A stretch of 5,890 bases of DNA. Source: Rhodocyclaceae bacterium. Its GTDB lineage: Bacteria > Pseudomonadota > Gammaproteobacteria > Burkholderiales > Rhodocyclaceae. Below, piece after piece: positions 1 to 5,250 of the stretch (the stretch's first letter is position 1; each line of letters opens with the position of its first letter). Below the pieces are notes generated by a model. It was not told where the DNA came from. It was given only the letters and a program-made list of their open reading frames with translations, and searched no databases. Location of the stretch: assembly GCA_025361105.1 (NCBI GenBank), contig JANYAW010000280.1:1-5890 (forward strand), read 5' to 3'. The position numbers and the translations under genes are program-made.

Positions 1-405
<405 letters not shown>

Positions 406-523
406 ATAACATTGAGTTTTAGGCCAACAACCAAACACTGAAATACAACCACAACCAATTTACTTCTTCCAAATCGCGTGTTCTGACCACCGCCTGACGG
501 CCAAACCAGAACACAACCCTTTA
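406..523 (+). other. 23S-5S internal transcribed spacer
   Basis: This ~118-nt stretch lies between the 23S 3' end and the 5S rRNA and should be part of the rRNA precursor. No tRNA is found in it. It is A/C-rich from about 420 to 475 and then carries a hairpin-capable inverted repeat (listed separately). Open frames crossing it are not credible, because they run through structural RNA. Confidence 0.85.
478..514 (+). repeat. Inverted repeat (hairpin) just upstream of 5S rRNA
   Basis: The arms GTGTTCTG (478-485) and CAGAACAC (507-514) are perfectly complementary over 8 bp and enclose 21 nt. Inside the loop, CCG (490-492) can pair with CGG (498-500). The right arm ends about 10 nt before the 5S 5' end. 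By inference it could be a processing or folding element of the pre-5S transcript. The sequence does not say which nuclease, if any, uses it. Confidence 0.5.
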
Positions 524-641
524 CGTCTGGTGTCCATAGCGAGGTGGAACCACCCCTTCCCATCCCGAACAGGACCGTGAAACGCCTCCGCGCCAATGAT
601 ATTGCACTTCACCGTGTGAGAAAGTAGGTCAACGCCAGACT
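524..641 (+). rRNA. rrf: 5S ribosomal RNA
   Basis: This is the 5S rRNA of the operon. The closing helix I is formed by GTCTGGTG (525-532) with CGCCAGAC (633-640), including one G-U pair. The conserved core CCCATCCCGAACAGG and the following GTGAAACGCCTCCGCGCC are present, as is GAAAGTAGGTC near the 3' end. The length of about 116-118 nt is normal. Ends are set from helix I and may be off by one or two bases. Confidence 0.93.
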
Positions 642-657
642 CCCCATGCAACAACAT

Positions 658-699
658 TAGCCCCAACGAACAAGAGTTCGTTGGGGCTAGTGCTTTTTT
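658..699 (+). terminator. Rho-independent terminator of the rRNA operon
   Basis: A perfect 14-bp stem (658-671 with 676-689) closes an AAGA tetraloop, and after GTGC comes a run of six T (694-699). The stem contains a CCCC/GGGG block and is very stable. It lies 17 nt after the 5S gene and should end the rRNA transcript before accA, which then needs its own promoter. Confidence 0.93.
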
Positions 700-711
700 A
701 CGAACAAACAA

Positions 712-749
712 TTTCGTCTTAATCAAGCCGAGTTGTAGAATCGCGCACC
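712..749 (+). promoter_or_regulatory. Possible accA promoter with near-leaderless start
   Basis: A promoter is expected here because a strong terminator ends only 50 nt before accA. The best -10 candidate is TAGAAT (736-741), 5 of 6 matches to TATAAT. No convincing -35 box is seen at 17 nt spacing (713-718 reads TTCGTC). If this -10 is used, transcription would start at about 748-750, on or just before the accA ATG. There is no Shine-Dalgarno sequence in 735-749. The call is weak and rests on position and one hexamer. Confidence 0.3.
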
Positions 750-1718
750 ATGAAACAAACCTTTCTGGATTTCGAACAGCCCATCGCCGATCTTGAGGCA
801 AAGATTGAGCAATTACGCTTCGTTCAAGACGATTCAGCTGTCGATATTTCCGAGGAAATTCAGCGACTTGACACCAAAAGCCAATCGCTGACCAAGGAGA
901 TTTACGCAAAGCTGTCTCCGTGGCAATGTGCTCAAGTCGCACGGCATCCACAAAGGCCGTACACGCTCGATTACGCTGAGCTGGTGTTCACTGAATTTCA
1001 GGAACTTCATGGCGATCGGACGTTTTCCGATGATCACGCAATTGTTGGTGGCTTGGCTAGATTTAACGGTGAATCCTGCATGGTGATCGGCCATCAAAAG
1101 GGTCGCGACACCAAAGAAAAAATCTATCGCAATTTTGGCATGCCGCGTCCCGAGGGTTATCGTAAAGCGCTACGCTTGATGAAACTGGCCGAGAAATTCG
1201 ACCTGCCGGTATTCACCTTTGTTGACACGCCAGGTGCTTATCCAGGCATCGATGCTGAAGAGCGGGGACAGTCGGAAGCGATTGGGCGCAATTTGCTCGA
1301 AATGGCTGAACTACGCATCCCGATTATTGCGACCATCGTCGGTGAAGGCGGCTCAGGCGGTGCGCTGGCGGTCGCAGTCGCGGATTCGGTGGCGATGTTG
1401 CAGTACTCAACCTACTCCGTTATTTCACCAGAAGGCTGCGCCTCTATCCTTTGGAAAAGTGCAGACCGCGCCGGTGATGCGGCTGAAACGATGGGCATCA
1501 CCGCGCCGCGCCTTAAGACGCTCGGATTGATTGACAAAGTGATTCCGGAACCCACAGGGGGGGCGCACCGCAATTACCAAATGGTCGCCACCAGCGTCAA
1601 GCGGGTATTGCAAGACACGCACAAACAATTGCGTGAACTATCGCCCACTGATCTCGTCGAGCGGCGACTTGAGCGTCTGATGAGTTATGGCAAATTCAAG
1701 GAAGTCCAACTCGATTGA
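750..1718 (+). CDS. accA: Acetyl-CoA carboxylase carboxyltransferase subunit alpha
   Basis: AccA pairs with AccD in the cytoplasm to form the carboxyltransferase. This moves the carboxyl group from carboxybiotin on AccB to acetyl-CoA, giving malonyl-CoA, the first committed step of fatty-acid synthesis. The 322-residue product is colinear with E. coli AccA (319 aa). The N-terminal FLDFEQPIADLEAKI is at 5-19, HPQRPYTLDY at 66-75, GHQKGRDTKEKI at 114-125 and RNFGMPRPEGYRKALRLM at 127-144. FVDTPGAYPG is at 157-166, the glycine-rich oxyanion-type loop GEGGSGGALA at 198-207, YSVISPEGCASILWKSAD at 222-239 and GGAHRN at 270-275. The ATG at 750 gives the family N-terminus, although no Shine-Dalgarno precedes it. 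The 3' end overlaps the annotated tilS start by 32 bp, which suggests co-transcription. A 7-G run at 1557-1563 encodes part of TGGAHRN. No key segment is missing. Confidence 0.97.
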   Translation: MKQTFLDFEQPIADLEAKIEQLRFVQDDSAVDISEEIQRLDTKSQSLTKEIYAKLSPWQCAQVARHPQRPYTLDYAELVFTEFQELHGDRTFSDDHAIVGGLARFNGESCMVIGHQKGRDTKEKIYRNFGMPRPEGYRKALRLMKLAEKFDLPVFTFVDTPGAYPGIDAEERGQSEAIGRNLLEMAELRIPIIATIVGEGGSGGALAVAVADSVAMLQYSTYSVISPEGCASILWKSADRAGDAAETMGITAPRLKTLGLIDKVIPEPTGGAHRNYQMVATSVKRVLQDTHKQLRELSPTDLVERRLERLMSYGKFKEVQLD

Positions 1719-2658
1719 TGTCGTCACAAGAAGTCTGGATGATTTCTTGTCACGTCATGTAGCACCCGGTCAACGCGTCGCGATTGCGTACTCGGGTGGC
1801 CTCGATTCGAGCGTCTTGCTGCACTGTGCGGCATCGCTTGGCGCTAGTCGCTACATAGTTCTCTCTACGATACACATCAATCATGGTTTAAGCCTCAATG
1901 CACAGCAATGGGCGGCACACTGCGCACGCCAATCTGCAGCGCTGGATATCCCGCACACGGCGGTAAGCGTCAATGTTATGCGCGGCAGTGCCGAAGGCCT
2001 GGAAGCCGCCGCGCGTCATCAGCGCTATGCCGTGTTTGCAGAGTTGCCGGTCGATTGGATTGCGCTTGCGCACCATCTTGACGATCAGGCTGAAACGCTT
2101 ATGCACAATCTATTGCGCGGAACCGGTGTTCGCGGAATGGCGGGTATGCTGCCGGTGCGCGCGAACTACCTGCGCCCTTTGCTAGGCATCGCGCGTCAGC
2201 AACTTTTTGAATACGCCACGCACTACGCTTTGACATGGTGCGACGACGAAAGCAATGACGATTTGCATTACACCCGCAACTACATTCGCCACGCCGTTAT
2301 GCCTGTGCTTGAGCAGCGATACCCCTCGGTCGCAGTGCAGTTAGCGGCGACCGCCGCACGTTTTGCCGATGCGCAAAATTTGCTGGAAGATCTGGCGCGA
2401 GTTGACGCTGGTGACACGCCGTTAAGTTTTCCCTTTCCCGTCGCTGCGCTTGCTGCGTTGCAATCGAGTCGCGCCTGTAATCTGTTGCGCTGTTTGCTGG
2501 CGAACAATCAACAACAAGCGCCGAGCCATGCGCGCTTGAGCGAATTCGTTCGACAAGTTCGTGAAGCGGGGCCGGATCGTCATCCGCAACTGGATTTTGG
2601 TGCCAGTACATTGCGCGTAAAAAACCGGCAAATACTCCTTGAACTGACGGCAGTTTGA
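1687..2658 (+). CDS. tilS: tRNA(Ile)-lysidine synthetase, short form lacking the C-terminal domain
   Basis: TilS uses ATP and lysine to turn the wobble C34 of tRNA-Ile(CAU) into lysidine. This switches both its codon reading (AUG to AUA) and its charging (Met to Ile), and is normally essential. The N-type ATP-pyrophosphatase domain shows the P-loop SGGLDSS (36-42), HINHGLS (63-69), AHHLDDQAET (128-137), RGTGVRGMAGM (144-154), DDESN (186-190) and YTRNYIRH (195-202). The middle TilS substrate domain follows, with LQSSRACNLLRCLL at 258-271 and APSHARL at 278-284. The protein then stops at 323 residues. E. coli TilS has about 430 and a further C-terminal domain, and no such domain is found in any frame downstream. 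The start is uncertain: ATG 1687 lies inside accA without a clear Shine-Dalgarno, whereas AAGGAAG at 1698-1704 sits 9 nt before an in-frame ATT (1714) and TTG 1747 is another option. Function is secure; start and completeness are less so. Confidence 0.93.
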   Translation: MANSRKSNSIDVVTRSLDDFLSRHVAPGQRVAIAYSGGLDSSVLLHCAASLGASRYIVLSTIHINHGLSLNAQQWAAHCARQSAALDIPHTAVSVNVMRGSAEGLEAAARHQRYAVFAELPVDWIALAHHLDDQAETLMHNLLRGTGVRGMAGMLPVRANYLRPLLGIARQQLFEYATHYALTWCDDESNDDLHYTRNYIRHAVMPVLEQRYPSVAVQLAATAARFADAQNLLEDLARVDAGDTPLSFPFPVAALAALQSSRACNLLRCLLANNQQQAPSHARLSEFVRQVREAGPDRHPQLDFGASTLRVKNRQILLELTAV

Positions 2659-2707
2659 TCAATGTACCCGCTCATCGAAGCGCCAAGAACAAATCACCAA
2701 TTTTCAA

Positions 2708-2721
2708 TAAAATTGCCATTC
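2708..2721 (+). promoter_or_regulatory. Possible -10 element before the transporter gene
   Basis: TAAAAT (2708-2713) matches TATAAT at 5 of 6 positions and lies in an AT-rich patch, 8 nt before the preferred ATG at 2722. No -35 match is seen at normal spacing (2685-2690 reads AAGAAC). The gene also starts only 63 nt after tilS, so read-through from accA-tilS may be the main source of transcript. Confidence 0.2.
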
Positions 2722-4275
2722 ATGCACGCAAATTTCATCGCTTCAATTTCATCGACATCTCGACGTCGAGGCGGCTCGACATGCCAAGTGTTGCTCGCAT
2801 GCTGCTTTACCTTGACCGCCATCGTTGCGCAAGCACAGGACACGCTACGCATAGGCTCCAAACGTTTCACCGAGTCTTACATTTTGGCGCAGCTTATTGC
2901 GCAAACCGCCGCGCCGCATACACCTGTTGAAGTCTTGCCCGGCCTTGGCAACACCGCCATTGTCTATGCCGCATTACGTGCGGGCAGCATCGATGCGTAT
3001 CCCGAATATGCGGGCACGATAGCGCAGGAAATATTGAAGGACGCCACTGTCACCTCGATGGAAGCGATGCGCGAACGACTCAAACCATTAGGCTTGGGCG
3101 TTGATGTAGCGCTCGGTTTCAACGACGGCTACGCGCTCGCTATGCCTGCTGATAAGGCAGAAAAATTGCACATTCGCACGCTGGCCGATTTATCTGTACA
3201 TCCAGAACTTCGTTTTGGTTTAAGCAACGAATTTATCGGGCGAGCCGACGGTTGGAACGGGCTAGCGAAGCGATATGCGTTGCCGCAAAAGCCCGTCGGA
3301 TTGGATCACGGCTTGGCCTACGATGCGGTGACGGCGGCGCAGGTTGACGTGATTGATATCTACACCACCGATGCAAAAATAAATCATTTTGGATTGCGTG
3401 TGTTGGCCGATACCGCCGCCTATTTCCCGCGCTATGACGCGGTGATTTTGTATCGCCTGGACGTGTCGCAGCGCTTCCCCGCCGCATGGGCGGCAATCAA
3501 AAAACTCGCCGCGAGCATCGACGAATCGACCATGATCGCAATGAATGCCAAGGCCGAATTGCACAATCAGAATTTCGCCGAAATAGCCAAAGCGCATTTG
3601 GCTGGTGCATCCGCCGGTGCGTCCACTCGACCAGAAACGAAATCCGGTTTTTGGCAAAAGCTATTCGGCCCTGATTTCTTGCGCCTGAGCTGGCAACACT
3701 TGAATTTGGTGCTCAGCGCGGTGGCATTGGCGGTCATCATCGGTGTGCCGTTGGCCATTGTGGTTGCCTCGCATGCAGGCGCACGCGCCGTGGTATTGGG
3801 TATTTGCGGCGTATTGCAAACCGTGCCGTCGTTGGCGATGTTGGCGGTATTGATTTCGTGGGTGGATAGCATAGGCAGCGTACCAGCGCTGATCGCCTTG
3901 ACCCTCTATGCCCTGTTACCGATTATGCAAAATACTTGCACCGGATTGGCACAGGTGCCGACTGGCCTCACGCTCGCTGGCATGGCGCTTGGTCTCTCCA
4001 AATCGCAACGCCTGCGCTTCATTGAATTGCCGTTAAGCTTTCCCACCATCATGGCGGGCATCCGCACCGCGACTAGCATCGCCGTCGGCACGGCGACCAT
4101 CGCCGCCTTCATCGGCGCAGGTGGATATGGCGAGCGCATCGTCACCGGTTTGGCATTGAACGACAAGGAATTGTTGTTGGCTGGCGCATTGCCAGCAGCG
4201 GCGCTGGCACTGATGTTTGAAGGGCTGTTTGAATTGCTGGCGGCGCGCCAACGTGGTCATTACGGTGATGTTTAA
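2722..4275 (+). CDS. Fused substrate-binding protein/permease of an OpuB/OpuC-type osmolyte (choline/betaine) ABC transporter
   Basis: This is a one-chain importer subunit joining a periplasmic binding domain to a membrane permease. With the start at 2722 it has 517 residues. A basic n-region (RRR 14-16) and hydrophobic stretch end at AQA (36-38), a signal-peptidase-like site. The binding domain (about 39-292) has GSKRFTESYI (45-54), LGNTAIVYAALRAGSIDAYPEYAGTI (75-100), GFNDGYALAM (132-141), IDIYTTDAKI (211-220) and FPRYDA (235-240), typical of OpuBC/OpuCC/YehZ proteins. Tyr93, Tyr96, Tyr137, Tyr214 and Tyr238 are candidates for an aromatic cage for quaternary amines. The permease (about 320-517) has some five membrane segments (327-349, 356-380, 386-404, 444-466, 483-506), LQTVPSLAMLAVLI (365-378), LYALLPIMQNT (395-405) and IGAGGYG (464-470). 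An outside binding domain fits a permease with an N-out first segment. The EAA glutamate is replaced by Leu. ATG 2662 would give an implausible 58-residue signal. No ATPase gene is adjacent. Substrate is inferred from family only. Confidence 0.88.
   Translation: MHANFIASISSTSRRRGGSTCQVLLACCFTLTAIVAQAQDTLRIGSKRFTESYILAQLIAQTAAPHTPVEVLPGLGNTAIVYAALRAGSIDAYPEYAGTIAQEILKDATVTSMEAMRERLKPLGLGVDVALGFNDGYALAMPADKAEKLHIRTLADLSVHPELRFGLSNEFIGRADGWNGLAKRYALPQKPVGLDHGLAYDAVTAAQVDVIDIYTTDAKINHFGLRVLADTAAYFPRYDAVILYRLDVSQRFPAAWAAIKKLAASIDESTMIAMNAKAELHNQNFAEIAKAHLAGASAGASTRPETKSGFWQKLFGPDFLRLSWQHLNLVLSAVALAVIIGVPLAIVVASHAGARAVVLGICGVLQTVPSLAMLAVLISWVDSIGSVPALIALTLYALLPIMQNTCTGLAQVPTGLTLAGMALGLSKSQRLRFIELPLSFPTIMAGIRTATSIAVGTATIAAFIGAGGYGERIVTGLALNDKELLLAGALPAAALALMFEGLFELLAARQRGHYGDV
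2731..2782 (+). repeat. Cluster of short direct repeats around a 12-bp palindrome
   Basis: AATTTCATCG occurs twice, at 2731-2740 and 2745-2754, 14 bp apart. CTCGACGTCGAG at 2759-2770 is a perfect 12-bp palindrome. TCGACAT occurs at 2752-2758 and again at 2776-2782, flanking the palindrome 24 bp apart. All of this lies in the first 60 bp of the transporter gene, in the signal-peptide n-region, where protein constraint is low. It may be an operator or simply local duplication. Confidence 0.45.
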
Positions 4276-4330
4276 TTCAGCGTGTGTCGGCCGAAAGTGC
4301 TCGCTGGAACGTATCCCTTGCGCAATGGTG

Positions 4331-4350
4331 TTTTTTGCTAAGGCAAAAAA
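4331..4350. repeat. A/T-rich inverted repeat at the convergent gene junction
   Basis: TTTTTTGC (4331-4338) and GCAAAAAA (4343-4350) are perfectly complementary over 8 bp around TAAG. It abuts, and shares its A-run with, the tRNA terminator on the minus strand. Mostly A-T pairs make it a weak hairpin. It could help end transcripts arriving from the transporter gene on the plus strand, for which no classical terminator is seen between 4276 and 4330. Confidence 0.4.
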
Positions 4351-4370
4351 AAGCACCCAGAAAGGTGCTT
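4345..4370 (-). terminator. Rho-independent terminator of the tRNA-Ser gene
   Basis: Read on the minus strand, AAGCACC (4370-4364) pairs with GGTGCTT (4357-4351) over 7 bp with a 6-nt loop. A run of eight T follows (4352-4345), the first two of which belong to the stem. It begins 10 nt after the encoded CCA of the tRNA, where a tRNA terminator is expected. Confidence 0.85.
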
Positions 4371-4380
4371 GATTGATACC

Positions 4381-4473
4381 TGGCGGAGACGCAGGGATTC
4401 GAACCCTGGATTCCGTTTTTGACAGAATGCTCCCTTAGCAGGGGAGTGCCTTCGACCGCTCGGCCACGTCTCC
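4381..4473 (-). tRNA. tRNA-Ser, anticodon GCU
   Basis: This 93-nt type II tRNA reads AGC and AGU serine codons. On the minus strand the acceptor stem GGAGACG pairs perfectly with CGTCTCC. The discriminator is G and CCA is encoded (4383-4381). The anticodon stem CTCCC/GGGAG encloses loop CTGCTAA, with the GCT anticodon at 4439-4437. The long variable arm ATTCTG/CGGAAT, with a 7-nt loop, is the serine-tRNA hallmark. The T arm CAGGG/CCCTG carries loop TTCGAAT. All stems are intact, so it should be functional. It has its own promoter and terminator and runs opposite to the transporter gene. Confidence 0.97.
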
Positions 4474-4476
4474 GAT

Positions 4477-4502
4477 GTTGGCATCAATATTTTGCTGCCA
4501 AC
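4477..4502 (-). repeat. Inverted repeat in the tRNA-Ser 5' leader
   Basis: GTTGGC (4477-4482) and GCCAAC (4497-4502) are perfectly complementary over 6 bp with a 14-nt AT-rich loop. On the minus strand the hairpin would fold in the leader, ending 3 nt before the mature 5' end that RNase P makes. A role in processing is possible but unproven. Confidence 0.4.
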
Positions 4503-4513
4503 TCAGGGCGCGA

Positions 4514-4544
4514 ATTATATCGGAATTGAGGCTGCGCCATTCAA
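4514..4544 (-). promoter_or_regulatory. Promoter of the tRNA-Ser gene
   Basis: A perfect -10 box TATAAT lies on the minus strand at 4519-4514. Upstream, TTGAAT (4544-4539) matches TTGACA at 4 of 6, but the 19-nt spacing is longer than usual. The bases after the -10, TCGCGCCC, are a GC-rich discriminator of the kind found in stable-RNA promoters under stringent control (known for E. coli; inferred here). Predicted start is near 4507, giving a leader of about 34 nt. Confidence 0.7.
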
Positions 4545-4587
4545 CGAAATTCACCAGTTGGTGCTGGCGATACGCCGTTAAAGACCT

Positions 4588-5250
4588 TCAACGCAAGCTG
4601 ATTTGCGGCCAGTTATTTTTTACCGCAACCGCTTGCAAAGTTGCGTCTGCATCTACGGCGACCGGGTCGGTGACTTTTTCCAGCAGCGGCAAATCGTTAA
4701 GCGAATCGCTGTAAAACCAACTACGATCAAAATCTGTCCACCAAAATCCCATTGCTTCCAACCAGGCTTCGACGCGGGTGATTTTGCCGGCTCGAAAGGA
4801 CGGGATGCCTTGCACTTTGCCAGTGAATTGACCGTTGTGCGTCGCTGGAATCGTGCCAATCAGATGTGGGATCCCAAAGGCATTGGCAATGGGAGTGGTG
4901 ACAAAGCTATTGGTGGCAGTGACGATGCACATCAGGTCGCCATTTGCGGCGTGCTGCGCGACCAGCTGGCGCGCAGCGGGGGTGATGATGGGGTGAATGT
5001 GCGTGCGCATGAATTCTGCATGCCACTGCATGAGTTGCGCACGTGGATGTTGTGCCAAAGGCGTCAGTTGAAAATCCAGAAATTCATGAATGTCGAGCGT
5101 GCCGGCTTTGTAGTGTTCAAAAAACTGTTCATTTTTTTCGGCGTGAATTTTCTCATCAACCACGCCTTTGGCGATGAGAAATCGCGCCCATTCATAATCT
5201 GAATCACCCGCTAGCAAAGTGTTGTCGAGGTCAAATAGCGCCAGGTTCAT
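4588..5250 (-). CDS. HAD-superfamily subfamily IB phosphatase
   Basis: This is a 220-residue cytoplasmic HAD-IB hydrolase, expected to remove phosphate from a small metabolite using an aspartyl-phosphate intermediate and Mg2+. All four motifs are present. Motif I is DLDNT (7-11), with nucleophile Asp7 and acid Asp9. Motif II has Thr111 in IVTATN (109-114). Motif III has Lys156 in FRAGKITR. Motif IV is SDSLNDLPLL (181-190), with Asp182 and Asp186. Residues about 15-90 form the C1-type helical cap. The protein resembles Pseudomonas HAD-IB phosphatases in length, in the opening MxLALFDLDNTLLxGDSD and in the C-terminal end PQISLR. I recall one of these (PA0335) being reported as a histidinol-phosphate phosphatase, so that substrate is a reasonable guess only. 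ATG 5250 is preferred over in-frame TTG 5259 because it places motif I at the family position. The start lies inside the end of hda (20-bp overlap), which suggests translational coupling. No strong Shine-Dalgarno is seen. Confidence 0.92.
   Translation of the reverse strand: MNLALFDLDNTLLAGDSDYEWARFLIAKGVVDEKIHAEKNEQFFEHYKAGTLDIHEFLDFQLTPLAQHPRAQLMQWHAEFMRTHIHPIITPAARQLVAQHAANGDLMCIVTATNSFVTTPIANAFGIPHLIGTIPATHNGQFTGKVQGIPSFRAGKITRVEAWLEAMGFWWTDFDRSWFYSDSLNDLPLLEKVTDPVAVDADATLQAVAVKNNWPQISLR

Noticed and set aside
460..951. 163-codon open frame on the minus strand
   Set aside because: It runs antisense through the spacer, the 5S rRNA, the rRNA terminator and the start of accA, and its translation resembles no protein family. 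It is a chance frame.
1718..1762. 14-codon frame starting at the ATG that overlaps the accA stop (TGATG)
   Set aside because: It is out of frame with tilS and stops after 14 codons. The ATG may serve reinitiation, but a real peptide cannot be supported.
2662..2721. Upstream ATG 2662 as start of the transporter
   Set aside because: It would add 20 residues and make a 58-residue signal sequence, with no Shine-Dalgarno. ATG 2722 gives a more normal exported N-terminus, although the upstream start cannot be fully excluded.
2791..2805. Lipobox-like LLAC in the transporter signal sequence
   Set aside because: The hydrophobic stretch continues past the Cys and ends in a good signal-peptidase I site (AQA). 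A lipid anchor is also unnecessary when the domain is already tethered to a permease.
3262..3657. 131-codon minus-strand open frame
   Set aside because: It lies fully antisense to the binding-domain part of the transporter, with no motif, promoter or ribosome site to support it.
4552..4563. CACC/GGTG hairpin after the HAD gene as a terminator
   Set aside because: The stem is only 4-5 bp with a loop of 2-4 nt and no T-run follows on the minus strand, so it is not a convincing terminator.
4603..5202. 199-codon plus-strand open frame
   Set aside because: It is antisense to the HAD gene, whose four catalytic motifs are all intact on the other strand. The plus-strand translation shows no recognisable domain.
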